A stretch of DNA of 64,000 nucleotides, taken from Hymenobacter sp. BT730 (GTDB lineage: Bacteria > Bacteroidota > Bacteroidia > Cytophagales > Hymenobacteraceae). Positions 41,941 through 50,457 of this stretch are shown here, one piece after another (position 1 is the stretch's first letter; each line of letters opens with the position of its first letter). The translations under genes and the position numbers were made by a program. The DNA lies in NCBI RefSeq assembly GCF_030542105.1, contig NZ_JAUOFB010000001.1:1116001-1180000 (forward strand), read 5' to 3'. A model generated the notes under the pieces. It searched no databases and was not told the origin of the DNA. It saw only the letters and a list, made by a program, of their open reading frames with translations.

Positions 41941-43041
41941 ATGCCCCAAGACCCTTCTCCGCTCGACACGCTACGCCAACTCAAAGAATGGCTGGATGCC
42001 GGCACTATTACGCAACAGGAATTCGACACCCTCAAGCGCAAGCTGTTATTTAGTGAGGGTGGTAGTGCCCCATCTGTTGCACCAGCCAGTGAGCCTACCG
42101 AAACCAGCGTGCCTGCTCCGGTAGAAGACCCGTTGCTGCCACCTTACACCGTAGGGGAGAACCAGGCACCGATACCTGCACCGCAGCCCCAGGCACCGGC
42201 TACACCAGCCGAGAACTTTAGCCACCCCATCATTACGGGCCGTCCCGGGGCTTCGCCTACGGCCGAGAACCCCTACGAATCGGCTGGACCGGCAGAAGAA
42301 ATAGGGGATGATATCACGCCGCCCCGCAATCCACTGGCGTTGGTGATGATTATTGGGGGCGTAGTTGCCTTACTGGGCCTGGTGTTTTACTTAATGATGG
42401 GCTCCCGCGAGTCAGAACATTTAACCAGCACCTCCCAAAGCGCAGCCGATTCCGTAGCCGTTCGTCCGGAAGAAGGACCACAGGCGGAGCAAATTGAATT
42501 GCCGCCGGCGGCGGCCCCGGAAACCGTTCGGGTGGTCCCAGCTACGCCCCCTGCGGCCACCCCGACCGGTGCTGATTCAACGGCACCTGCCGCCAGCCAG
42601 CCTACTCCCGCAGCCACTCCGGCGCCCGCTGCCGCGTCGGATGGCGAGTTGCGCACACAGATAGAATCTGCCTTAGCCTCTTATTACGAGGACCTGAAAG
42701 CTGCTCCCTTTGATGCTTCGCAGCACTTTGCGGCGCAGGTAGAACGGTTCTACACCCAGCAGAATACTACCCCGGCAGCCATTGAGGCCGAGCTGGCTAA
42801 ATCACACTTTCCGGAATTCCAGGACGCTGAAACCATCATCGAGCCTGGCAGCCTGCAAATTGGCCCCGAAACCAACGACGGCTCCCGCGTGGTCACATAC
42901 CGTGAGAAAAGCCGGGCTTATCGGGTATCGCGGCAGCAGCACCAGCAAACTACCGCCCAGGTGCGGGTGCGCTTCAACCGGAACCTGAAAATGGTTTACC
43001 TGCGCCAGGAACGCCTGCTGGAAAACTCTTTCACTGATTAG
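41941..43041 (+). CDS. SHOCT-domain single-span membrane protein
   Basis: A 366-residue protein. The N-terminal ~35 residues (LDTLRQLKEWLDAGTITQQEFDTLKRKLL) are a SHOCT motif, a short helical hairpin found at the ends of many bacterial proteins. A Pro/Ala/Glu-rich linker leads to one transmembrane helix at about residues 126-150 (LALVMIIGGVVALLGLVFYLMM). Another low-complexity Ala/Pro/Thr stretch follows, then a C-terminal domain of ~130 residues (ESALASYYEDLKAAPFDASQHF..., ARVRFNRNLKMVYLRQERL-type strands). No signal peptide is present. Function unknown; it precedes a DUF3089 gene by 27 bp. Confidence 0.7.
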   Translation: MPQDPSPLDTLRQLKEWLDAGTITQQEFDTLKRKLLFSEGGSAPSVAPASEPTETSVPAPVEDPLLPPYTVGENQAPIPAPQPQAPATPAENFSHPIITGRPGASPTAENPYESAGPAEEIGDDITPPRNPLALVMIIGGVVALLGLVFYLMMGSRESEHLTSTSQSAADSVAVRPEEGPQAEQIELPPAAAPETVRVVPATPPAATPTGADSTAPAASQPTPAATPAPAAASDGELRTQIESALASYYEDLKAAPFDASQHFAAQVERFYTQQNTTPAAIEAELAKSHFPEFQDAETIIEPGSLQIGPETNDGSRVVTYREKSRAYRVSRQQHQQTTAQVRVRFNRNLKMVYLRQERLLENSFTD

Positions 43042-43068
43042 TGGCCGGCGTTGATTTAACGCTTTTCT

Positions 43069-44121
43069 ATGCGCTTCCCTTTTTTTATAAAGCCTCTCCA
43101 GCTTGCCATTGCCTTCTTGCTGCTTGCCGGTGCTGGTTGTATTAAAGTAATTCAGCCAGGCAAAAGCTTTGCTGCCTATACGCCGCCTACCGCCCCTGAC
43201 TATGCGCTACCCACCAACTGGGCCGCCCTGCCGGAGCGCCGTGACTCTGCCGATGCCGTGCCCCCGCAACTTGGCCTGCGCAATGAGCAGGCACAAGCCG
43301 CAGCAGATGTCTTTTTCGTACACCCCACCACGTATTTTCGCCGCGGCTCCTGGAATGCAGATATAAATGATGTTCTGCTAAACCGCTTTACTGATAACAG
43401 CACCATCCGAAAGCAAGCCAGCGCCTTCAATGCCGCAGGCCGCATCTATGCGCCACGCTACCGGCAAGCCACTTTATTTTCGTTTTTCGATACGCAGGAT
43501 ACGAACGGGGAACAGGCTCTGAACCTGGCGTATACTGATGTAAAGGCCGCTTTTCAATATTATCTGGCACATTATAACCAGGGCCGCCCCATCATCATTG
43601 CCAGCCACAGCCAAGGTACCTTTCACGCTACACGCCTGCTGCACGAGTTTTTCGATACCAACCCCCAACTCCGCAAGCAACTGGTAGCCGCCTATCTGGT
43701 AGGGTATAAGGTGAAGGAAGATGAATATCAGGCCCTGAAGCCTTGCGAAGATTCCACTCAAACCGGCTGCTACATCAGTTGGAACACCGCCGAGTGGGGC
43801 TACGAGTATGAGCCCTTCCGTGGTGCCACGGCCGTAAATCCCCTTACCTGGACGCGCGACACGCTCACTGCTCCCGCCACTCTAAACAAAGGCGGCGTGC
43901 GTTTTGACTTTGATAAAGTAGATCCTCAGGTAGTAGATGCCAAAGTGCATAATGGCATTGTCTGGGTGCACGCCCCCAAGCCCCTCGGCTACCCTCGTTT
44001 TCTGCTGCCCGGCCGACCGGAGCTGCGCCATTCCTTCCACATTGCCGACTACGGCTTGTTCTACCTGAACGTGCGGCAGAATGCGGCGGCGCGAGTACAG
44101 GCTTTCCGGAAGAACCAGTAG
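43069..44121 (+). CDS. DUF3089 alpha/beta-hydrolase lipoprotein
   Basis: A 350-residue exported protein. The N-terminus IAFLLLAGAGC is a lipoprotein signal with lipobox cysteine at residue 24. The DUF3089 fold follows: ADVFFVHPTTYF, ADINDVLLNRFTD, RIYAPRYRQATLFSF, and the nucleophile elbow IIASHSQGTFHATRLLHEFF with a Ser in G/S-H-S-Q-G. VVDAKVHNGIVWVHAPKP and NLRQ-type C-terminal segments fit the family. The family is an uncharacterised lipase/esterase-like group. It is 27 bp downstream of the SHOCT gene and probably co-transcribed. Confidence 0.85.
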   Translation: MRFPFFIKPLQLAIAFLLLAGAGCIKVIQPGKSFAAYTPPTAPDYALPTNWAALPERRDSADAVPPQLGLRNEQAQAAADVFFVHPTTYFRRGSWNADINDVLLNRFTDNSTIRKQASAFNAAGRIYAPRYRQATLFSFFDTQDTNGEQALNLAYTDVKAAFQYYLAHYNQGRPIIIASHSQGTFHATRLLHEFFDTNPQLRKQLVAAYLVGYKVKEDEYQALKPCEDSTQTGCYISWNTAEWGYEYEPFRGATAVNPLTWTRDTLTAPATLNKGGVRFDFDKVDPQVVDAKVHNGIVWVHAPKPLGYPRFLLPGRPELRHSFHIADYGLFYLNVRQNAAARVQAFRKNQ

Positions 44122-44145
44122 CACGTAGCTGTGGCTTTGCGCAAC

Positions 44146-44183
44146 AAAAAAGCCCCGCCGGCATATGCCAGCGGGGCTTTTTC
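44146..44183. terminator. Bidirectional terminator between DUF3089 and tsf genes
   Basis: AAAAAGCCCCGC (44147-44158) pairs with GCGGGGCTTTTT (44171-44182) between convergent genes; A and T runs lie on the outer sides. Confidence 0.92.
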
Positions 44184-44200
44184 TAATCTAAACTTAAAGC

Positions 44201-45037
44201 TTAAGCACCAATGGCTACACGCTTGAAGTCCGATACCGTCATGCCTTTCGACGTTTTGTCGAGCAGCTGAGCAATGGTCATCGAATTGTCTTTCACGAAC
44301 TCCTGGTTCAGCAAGGTATTCTCCTTGTAGAATTTGTTCAGCTTGCCCTGAGCAATTTTCTCCAGCATAGCCTCGGGCTTGCCTTCAGCACGCGCCTGCT
44401 CTTTGCCGATTTCAATTTCGCGCTCAGCAATAGCAGAATCCACACCGTCTTTATCAACGGCAACAGGCTTCATGGCTACAATCTGCATAGCTACGTCGCG
44501 GCCAACAGCAGCAGTGTCAGCACCACCAACGTTCTTCAGGCCTACGAGTACGCCTTTCTTGCTGTCGGAGTGAATGTAAGAAGCTACTTTCTCAGCCGTG
44601 AGGGTAGCGTAGGTCAGGTCCAGCTTCTCGCCGATTTTGCCCATCAGGTCGGTGATGTGCTCCTGAATAGTCAGTCCATCTTCTTCCTTGGTAGCCAGCA
44701 GCTCTTCTTTCGAAGTAGCGTTGGTACGTACGGCGGCGTCCAGAATGCGCTGAACCAGCTCGCGGAAGTTAGCCACTTTCGCTACCGATTCGGTTTCGCA
44801 GGCCAGAGCAACCAGCTTGCCGTTGGTGCCATCTTCGCTTACGCTTACGGCTACAAAGCCTTCCGACGTTTCGTTTTCAGCACGCTTGTCAGCAATTTTC
44901 TGACCCTGCTTGCGCAGAATGTCACGAGCTGCTTCGAAGTCGCCATCGGCTTCGGTCAGTGCTTTTTTGCAATCCATCATGCCCGCGCCAGTCATGGTGC
45001 GGAGCTTGTTCACGTCTGCGGCAGTAATTGCGGCCAT
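44201..45037 (-). CDS. tsf: Translation elongation factor Ts
   Basis: Guanine-nucleotide exchange factor that reloads EF-Tu with GTP. The 278-residue product starts MAAITAADVNKLRTMTGAGMMDCKKALTEA, the UBA-like EF-Ts signature, and continues with GFVAVSVSEDG, LACETESVAKV and VGLKNVGGADTAAVGRDVAMQI. It ends with MTVSDFKRVAIG. It is the last gene of rplM-rpsI-rpsB-tsf and lies 150 bp after rpsB, with a weak terminator in that gap that may lower tsf relative to the ribosomal proteins. Confidence 0.98.
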   Translation of the reverse strand: MAAITAADVNKLRTMTGAGMMDCKKALTEADGDFEAARDILRKQGQKIADKRAENETSEGFVAVSVSEDGTNGKLVALACETESVAKVANFRELVQRILDAAVRTNATSKEELLATKEEDGLTIQEHITDLMGKIGEKLDLTYATLTAEKVASYIHSDSKKGVLVGLKNVGGADTAAVGRDVAMQIVAMKPVAVDKDGVDSAIAEREIEIGKEQARAEGKPEAMLEKIAQGKLNKFYKENTLLNQEFVKDNSMTIAQLLDKTSKGMTVSDFKRVAIGA

Positions 45038-45120
45038 TGTTGTGAGTTGTATGAGGGTGAGATTAGTAAATCCGGGGTTGGAGGGCTGCTATTTATAAAG
45101 CGGACAGCGCCTCAGGAGTT

Positions 45121-45163
45121 AAAGAAAAAGGGAACACCGGAGCCAAGTGCTTCGCATGTTCCC
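45121..45163 (-). terminator. Candidate terminator/attenuator between rpsB and tsf
   Basis: On the minus strand GGGAACA pairs with TGTTCCC around a 20-nt loop, followed by CTTTTTCTTT. Stem is only 7 bp, so read-through into tsf is expected. Confidence 0.55.
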
Positions 45164-45187
45164 CTCTTCTCAATTATCTACAGAAGC

Positions 45188-45955
45188 CTATTCTTCGGCC
45201 GACTGTTTTTCTTTGATGCCTTCGTCTTCCGACTGCTTCTTGTCGGCTTCCTCTTTGTCCACCTTGCGCTCCGACAGGCCTTCTTCCATAGCCTTACCCA
45301 TTACGCTCACGATGAGCTGGATAGACTTGGAAGCGTCGTCGTTAGCTGGGATTGGGAAGTCTACGAGCTCGGGGTTCGAGTTGGTGTCGCAGATAGCGAA
45401 TACCGGAATGCCCAATTTCTGAGCTTCTTTCACGGCAATGTGCTCACGCTTCACGTCAATTACGAACAGGGCAGCGGGCAGGCGGCTCAGGTCGGCAATG
45501 CCGCCCAGTACACGCTCCAGCTTCTCCCGCTCACGCGAGAGCATCAGACGCTCACGCTTAGCGAGAGCGGCATACGCCGTGTTTTCCTTCACCATCTTGT
45601 CGATGGTGCTCATTTTCTTCAGGGACTTGCGAACCGTAGCGAAGTTGGTGAGCATACCACCCAACCACCGATCGGTAACGAATGGCATTTTCAGGCGCTT
45701 AGCCTCTTCGGTTACAATTTCCTGCGCCTGCTTCTTGGTGGCTACGAACAATACTTTCCGGCCGCTCTTGGCGATGTTGCGGATAGCATTGGACGCCTGC
45801 TCCAGGGAAACCAGCGTTTTGTTCAGGTCAATGATATGGATGCCGTTCTTCTCCATGAAGATGTACGGCGCCATTTTCGGGTCCCACTTGCGCGTAAGGT
45901 GACCAAAGTGGGCACCGGCGTCCAGCAGTTCTTTATATGTGGTGGTCTGAGCCAT
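45188..45955 (-). CDS. rpsB: Small ribosomal subunit protein S2 (uS2)
   Basis: A 255-residue protein of the 30S head/body junction. Family motifs: ELLDAGAHFGHLTRKWDPKM, YIFMEKNGIHIIDLNKT, FVATKKQAQEIV, RWLGGMLTNF and the C-terminal PALFVIDVKREHIAVKEAQKLGIPVFAICDTNSNP. A Glu/Lys-rich tail of ~25 residues extends beyond the domain. It lies 21 bp after rpsI on the same strand. Confidence 0.98.
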   Translation of the reverse strand: MAQTTTYKELLDAGAHFGHLTRKWDPKMAPYIFMEKNGIHIIDLNKTLVSLEQASNAIRNIAKSGRKVLFVATKKQAQEIVTEEAKRLKMPFVTDRWLGGMLTNFATVRKSLKKMSTIDKMVKENTAYAALAKRERLMLSREREKLERVLGGIADLSRLPAALFVIDVKREHIAVKEAQKLGIPVFAICDTNSNPELVDFPIPANDDASKSIQLIVSVMGKAMEEGLSERKVDKEEADKKQSEDEGIKEKQSAEE

Positions 45956-45976
45956 GATAGGGGTTCCTCTGGAAGA

Positions 45977-46363
45977 TTAGCGTTTCGAGAACTGGAACGA
46001 ACGACGCGCTTTGCGCTTGCCGAATTTCTTACGTTCCACCATGCGCGGGTCACGGGTCAGGAAGCCTTCTTTCTTCAGCGCGGGACGAGCCTCAGCGTTG
46101 TCGCCCACAAGGGCTTTCGAGATGGCCAGACGGATGGCTTCAGCCTGAGCCGAGATGCCACCACCGCGCACGTTCACCTTCACGTCGTACTGCCCGAGTT
46201 GCTCGAGGGTAGCGAAAGGCTGGTTCACGATGTTTTCCAGGAGTTCATTGCCAAAATAGGCTTTCATTTCCCGGCCGTTGATAGTGATATTCCCTTGCCC
46301 GGCTTGCATGTAAATGCGAGCCACCGAGGTTTTTCTTCTACCAGAGGTGTTGGAGATTTCCAT
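45977..46363 (-). CDS. rpsI: Small ribosomal subunit protein S9 (uS9)
   Basis: A 128-residue protein of the 30S head whose C-terminal tail reaches the P-site tRNA. GRRKTSVARIYMQAGQGNITINGR, VRGGGISAQAEAIRLAISKAL and the basic tail ending RKARRSFQFSKR are diagnostic. It follows rplM by 40 bp, the usual rplM-rpsI pair. Confidence 0.98.
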   Translation of the reverse strand: MEISNTSGRRKTSVARIYMQAGQGNITINGREMKAYFGNELLENIVNQPFATLEQLGQYDVKVNVRGGGISAQAEAIRLAISKALVGDNAEARPALKKEGFLTRDPRMVERKKFGKRKARRSFQFSKR

Positions 46364-46403
46364 TAATAGAAAGGTTAGAGAAAACAGTGAAGCCTGTTAC
46401 GGC

Positions 46404-46856
46404 TTAGAGGTTCGTCAGTTCAACAGCCTGGGGCTGCTGGGCTTCGTGTGGGTGTTCAGCACCGGCATACACGAACAGGTTGCGGAATTGCTCGCGGCCA
46501 AGGCGGTTGCCTTGTAGCATGCCCTTCACGGCGTGCTCAATCACGCTGGCCGAGTTCTTGGCTTTCTTGTCACGCAGGTTGATGCGCTTCTGACCGCCGG
46601 GGTAGCCCGAGTGCGTGATGTAGATTTTGTCGGTCATCTTTTTACCAGTCACGCGCAGCTTGTCGGCGTTGATAACGATGACGTTGTCGCCGCAATCCGA
46701 GTTGGGCGTGAAGGAGGGCTTGTGCTTGCCACGCAGCATGTTGGCAATCTGGCTGGCCAGACGGCCCAGCGGCGCAACACTGGCATCAACCACAACCCAG
46801 GCCTTATCGGCGTTGGCTTTGTTGACGGATACCGTCTTGAAGCTCAGATGATCCAT
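46404..46856 (-). CDS. rplM: Large ribosomal subunit protein L13 (uL13)
   Basis: A 150-residue early-assembly 50S protein. WVVVDASVAPLGRLASQIA, LRGKHKPSFTPNSDCGDNVIVINADKL and YPGGQKRINLRDKKAK carry the L13 signatures, and HEAQQPQ lies near the C-terminus. The start MDHLSFKTVS at 46856 is preferred; the longer frame to 46901 overlaps the leader behind the promoter. It is the first gene of the ribosomal operon. Confidence 0.98.
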   Translation of the reverse strand: MDHLSFKTVSVNKANADKAWVVVDASVAPLGRLASQIANMLRGKHKPSFTPNSDCGDNVIVINADKLRVTGKKMTDKIYITHSGYPGGQKRINLRDKKAKNSASVIEHAVKGMLQGNRLGREQFRNLFVYAGAEHPHEAQQPQAVELTNL

Positions 46857-46920
46857 TGGGGAAGGGGGTAAGCGTTTGGAAATGAGAAGGAAACCGAACA
46901 CGGTTCGGCAAAAACGGACA

Positions 46921-46950
46921 CAAAGTTACCGCCTTTCAGGCAAAATGCAA
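46921..46950 (-). promoter_or_regulatory. Promoter of the rplM-rpsI-rpsB-tsf operon
   Basis: On the minus strand TTG (46950-46948), 19 bp, then TAACTTTG (46928-46921). This matches the Bacteroidota TTG/TTTG-N19-TAnnTTTG consensus at both boxes and spacing. Transcription would start near 46915, giving a leader of about 60 nt before rplM. Confidence 0.75.
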
Positions 46951-46962
46951 GCTGCTGGCTAA

Positions 46963-48426
46963 TTATTGTCCCTGAAACACTTGGCCGCTCGGAGTAACTT
47001 GGTCATACAACACCTGCTGCCCCGTCACGCGCCAGTGCTGGAGCAACTGCGCGTTCAGCCCAGACGCATTTGCATCCGTAATCGGCTGCCAGGCCATAAT
47101 AGTGCAGTTACTCTGTAAATGCTCTACCGGTGCCTGGCTGCCGGCCAGTTGCTGCAGGGCCGCCCGTTCGCAGGTATTATTCTCGCTCAATCGGATTTTA
47201 TCGGCATTCATAAAAATACCTCCGAACACAACTACCGCCCCGGTATACCAAGCTTTGGCCCGAGCCGGCAGATAAGTGAGCAGGTAATAAGAGGAGACAC
47301 CATAGAAGGCAACCAGGGCCAGAATGATGGGGAGTACCGTATCCCGGCGTAGCAAATAGGGGCGGTACACCCGGTAGCCACCCTGCGGCAGCAGCAGCAC
47401 ATAGCCCAGCGCAAACCAGCCCGCCCAGCGGAGCACTATCCGCAGGCGCCGGGCTGCCGGATGACCAGGCAATAGGCGCTTGAGTAGTTGGTCGTTGAGC
47501 AGGCAAAACAGCAACAGCAGAGGCAGCCCCAGCTTCCCGGTTACCTGGTAGAAAACCCCTTGCGGCAGTAGTTTATATCTTTCCCATAGGCCGGGTCCGT
47601 CCAGCGGGTTTTCAGAATTGTTGCGCCCAATGTACAGGGAATACAAGCACAGCAGCCCGAAAAAAAGCAACAAGCCCACGCCCCGGCGTCCTCCCAATCG
47701 ACTGACTATTGCAGCTACTGTGCCCCCGCTGGAAAGATGATAGCTAGCATAGGTAAGGATCAGAACTCCTAGTACCACCATAGCCCCAGGAATAACGGGC
47801 CCATTAAAAGCCAATACAATGGCCAGTAGCCCAAGGCCTGCTACCTGCAGCTTGGTAAACCGGCTCGCCGCACCGCCCACTGCGGCCCTAAAATAAGGTA
47901 GCAGCCAGCAAAGAAGGAGCAGCAGGGGAAAGGCATAAAAACAGGTGTAAGTGATGGAATGATCGATAATTCCCATCTGGCCATTAAAGCCGGCACCCTG
48001 AAACAGCGGCACGTATAGCGCGGCGGCCAGCCAGTAGCGCGCGTAGCCCTGGCTGGCTGTTAGCGGCTTACTATACTGCACCAGCACGTACAGCAAAAGA
48101 GCTTGGGTGAGGGTCTTGAATAGAGCAGCGGCAGCATAAACACTATCAATAGGCGGCAGAAATGCCTGGAGCCAGAGGGGGACGTGCCGGAAATAGCCCG
48201 ATAATAATGCGTGGGCAAAATACCGGTTGGGCGCCCCATAATGGGCGTTTTGCGTGAAGGCTGCCCAGCCAAAAGGATCCTGCAGCACACGGGAATACCC
48301 TGGGCCGGGCATCACAATAGCTGCTAAATCCCCATCCAACGGCAACTGGTAATTCTGGATAAACGAGTAAACTAAGTCGGCCAGCACAAACAAGGCCAGT
48401 ACCCAATATCCAGCACGTGGACGCAT
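46963..48426 (-). CDS. Multi-span membrane protein of unknown function
   Basis: A 487-residue protein with about ten to twelve hydrophobic helices, ending in a ~75-residue soluble C-terminal part (MNADKIRLSENNTCERAALQQ...). The first helix is followed by a large non-cytoplasmic loop with LPLDGDLAAIVMPG, resembling the first-loop acidic motif of GT-C glycosyltransferases, but no D/E-D/E pair can be confirmed. It could be a glycosyltransferase-like or polymerase-like membrane protein. The family is not recognised. It lies 66 bp after the pseudouridine synthase gene on the same strand. Confidence 0.65.
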   Translation of the reverse strand: MRPRAGYWVLALFVLADLVYSFIQNYQLPLDGDLAAIVMPGPGYSRVLQDPFGWAAFTQNAHYGAPNRYFAHALLSGYFRHVPLWLQAFLPPIDSVYAAAALFKTLTQALLLYVLVQYSKPLTASQGYARYWLAAALYVPLFQGAGFNGQMGIIDHSITYTCFYAFPLLLLLCWLLPYFRAAVGGAASRFTKLQVAGLGLLAIVLAFNGPVIPGAMVVLGVLILTYASYHLSSGGTVAAIVSRLGGRRGVGLLLFFGLLCLYSLYIGRNNSENPLDGPGLWERYKLLPQGVFYQVTGKLGLPLLLLFCLLNDQLLKRLLPGHPAARRLRIVLRWAGWFALGYVLLLPQGGYRVYRPYLLRRDTVLPIILALVAFYGVSSYYLLTYLPARAKAWYTGAVVVFGGIFMNADKIRLSENNTCERAALQQLAGSQAPVEHLQSNCTIMAWQPITDANASGLNAQLLQHWRVTGQQVLYDQVTPSGQVFQGQ

Positions 48427-48492
48427 AACACGAAAAATAAGCTCCTGCTAAAGAATTAGCGGGTAAGAATAGATAAGGAAGTCGGTAACTGC

Positions 48493-49206
48493 TTAAGCGT
48501 ATTGCCGCAGCGTATCTACCAGCACGCGGAAGTCCTTGGGGTAGGGCGCCTCTACCGTAATGCTTTCCCCGTTCAGGCGGGCAAAGGTGAGGTTAGCAGC
48601 ATGCAAGGCAAAACGCTTGATAAACGGCTGCTCTTCCTCGCCTTCCTTCATGTTGAACTTCTTCTTGAGGGAAGAAAGAAAGAAGTCATCGCCACCGTAC
48701 ATAGTGTCGCCCACAATAGGCGCCTGCAGATACATCAGGTGCAGGCGGATCTGGTGCATGCGGCCCGTTACGGGCTGACACTCCAGCAGCGTGTGGCGGG
48801 CAAACGTTTCCAGGGTGCGCACCAGCGTTACGGCGGGCTTACCTTTAAACGCTAGCCGCGCTTTCCCTTTGGTAGTGGTTTCAATGCTGCGGTCTACGCG
48901 CAAACCATCGTACTGGTGCACGCCCCAGGCCACGGCGTGATACACCTTTTTTACCTCGCGGTTTTCAAACTGCATGGCCAAGTGACGGTAGGCTTCCGGG
49001 TTTTTGGCCAGGGCCAGCGCACCGCTGGTTTCTTTGTCAAGACGGTGGCAGGCCTGCACGTCATCGTACACTTCACGGGCCAGGCGCAGAATGTTGGGCG
49101 CGCCGCCAAACCGCTCATCCAGCGTGGCTAAAAATGGGGGCTTATTGATGACGACGTAGTCTTCGTCTTCAAATAAAATCAGATCCTTGAAATTCGGTAG
49201 CTTCAT
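48493..49206 (-). CDS. RluA-family pseudouridine synthase
   Basis: Isomerises uridine in rRNA or tRNA. The 237-residue product has the catalytic motif ACHRLDKETSGALALA, with the active-site aspartate in HRLDKxTSG, and a typical start ILFEDEDYVVINKPPFLATL. TGRMHQIRLHLMYLQAPIVGDTMYGG is the second signature. There is no S4 RNA-binding domain. The ATG at 49206 gives MKLPNFKDLILFED; an in-frame upstream start would overlap the promoter box at 49216-49223. Target position unknown. Confidence 0.92.
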   Translation of the reverse strand: MKLPNFKDLILFEDEDYVVINKPPFLATLDERFGGAPNILRLAREVYDDVQACHRLDKETSGALALAKNPEAYRHLAMQFENREVKKVYHAVAWGVHQYDGLRVDRSIETTTKGKARLAFKGKPAVTLVRTLETFARHTLLECQPVTGRMHQIRLHLMYLQAPIVGDTMYGGDDFFLSSLKKKFNMKEGEEEQPFIKRFALHAANLTFARLNGESITVEAPYPKDFRVLVDTLRQYA

Positions 49207-49215
49207 AACAGGCCA

Positions 49216-49223
49216 CAAAGGTA
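49216..49223 (-). promoter_or_regulatory. Candidate -7 box for the pseudouridine synthase gene
   Basis: On the minus strand TACCTTTG matches TAnnTTTG and ends 9 nt before the ATG at 49206, giving a very short leader. Confidence 0.45.
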
Positions 49224-49263
49224 CGGCAATGTTCCCGAAGCCCTACCGTGCCATTCGGATTCT

Positions 49264-50334
49264 CTATTCGGCCTTGGCTACGCTGGCGGCTCGGCGCGGC
49301 TTGGGCAGCTTGAACTCCAGGGCCGTGCCTTGGCCCACCTCGCTGTGCACCCGAATGCTGGACTTATGGGCTTCTACAATGTGCTTGCTGATGGCCAGCC
49401 CCAGCCCAGAGCCGCCGGAGTCGCGGGAGCGGCTTTTGTCAATGCGGTAGAAACGCTCAAAAATGCGGTGCTGATGCTCCTTGGGAATACCGGAACCATC
49501 GTCCCGCACTTCTATTCGCACATTTTTGCCGCTTTCGTGCAGGCTTACAACCACGTGGCCGCCTTCTCGCCCGTACTTAATAGCATTGTCAATCAGGTTG
49601 ATGAGCACCTGCCGGATGCGGTTGCGGTCGGCCAGCACACAGAGGCCACCGGCGGGGGGATTAGGTGGAAAAAGCTCCAGGCGCACGTGGCGCTCGGCGG
49701 CCTTCTGTTCCAGCAGCTCAAACAGCTCCCACACCAGTGCCACCACATCAAAAACCTGCCGACGCATTCGGATGACGCCCTTTTCCAACTGCGAAATGGT
49801 CACCAGATCCTGCACCAAGGCATCCAAGGCGTCCAGACTGTTGGCCGCTTTGCGCAGGAATTTGTCGCGGATGAACTCATCCATCTCGCTGCCTTCTTCC
49901 AGAACGGTGTGCACAAAGCCCTGGGCCGCGAAAATGGGGGTCTTTAACTCGTGCGAGACATCGGCCAGAAATTCCCGCCGCAACTTCTGCAGGCGGCGCA
50001 ACTCGTCTATCTCGCGCTGCTTCCGCTCGGCCATCTGCAAAATCTCGTCGCGCATGCGCTTAAGAGGATCCGGGCGGAAAAGAAACTTGTTGGACAGGCG
50101 CCGAAACTCCTTGCGCTTTACCTGCTCCAGCCCGGCATATATATTATTGATTTCACGGAAAATCAGCGCCTCAAACGATAAATACACCAGCAGAAAGCAG
50201 GCGGCTACGGTTAAGCCAGCACCCAAAAAGGCTTGCCGAAACTCCAGAGTGGGGGCTATCCAGGCAAATGCCGTGAGCACGCCAGCTACCAGCAGCGCAA
50301 TAATGATGGCAATGGAGCGTGACGAGAGGTTCAT
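49264..50334 (-). CDS. Sensor histidine kinase, PhoR-like
   Basis: A 356-residue membrane kinase. Two adjacent transmembrane helices at about residues 8-28 and 33-56 leave almost no periplasmic loop. A cytoplasmic linker helix follows, then HisKA with FLADVSHELKTPIFAAQGF (phosphorylated His). The HATPase domain has the N box LINLIDNAIKYGREGG, G1 DDGSGIPKEHQHRIFERFYR and G2 SGGSGLGLAISKHIV. It lies 123 bp after the response-regulator gene on the same strand, so the two form a two-component system. The stimulus is unknown; the lack of a sensor loop suggests it reads the membrane or a partner protein. Confidence 0.93.
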   Translation of the reverse strand: MNLSSRSIAIIIALLVAGVLTAFAWIAPTLEFRQAFLGAGLTVAACFLLVYLSFEALIFREINNIYAGLEQVKRKEFRRLSNKFLFRPDPLKRMRDEILQMAERKQREIDELRRLQKLRREFLADVSHELKTPIFAAQGFVHTVLEEGSEMDEFIRDKFLRKAANSLDALDALVQDLVTISQLEKGVIRMRRQVFDVVALVWELFELLEQKAAERHVRLELFPPNPPAGGLCVLADRNRIRQVLINLIDNAIKYGREGGHVVVSLHESGKNVRIEVRDDGSGIPKEHQHRIFERFYRIDKSRSRDSGGSGLGLAISKHIVEAHKSSIRVHSEVGQGTALEFKLPKPRRAASVAKAE

Positions 50335-50457
50335 GAAGCGGCTGCTTGTGGCAGCAGGATGAAACCTGCCTCAACAAAATAATAAAATGCCGGGCATCGG
50401 TAAAAGACATGTGCCATCACCGACTGGCTATTGTGCATCACAGCGCAGCCAGGGCTG

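Noticed and set aside
44570-46366. 598-codon open frame on the + strand across tsf, rpsB and rpsI
   Set aside because: It is antisense to three unmistakable ribosomal and translation genes; long open antisense frames are common in GC-rich DNA with this codon use.
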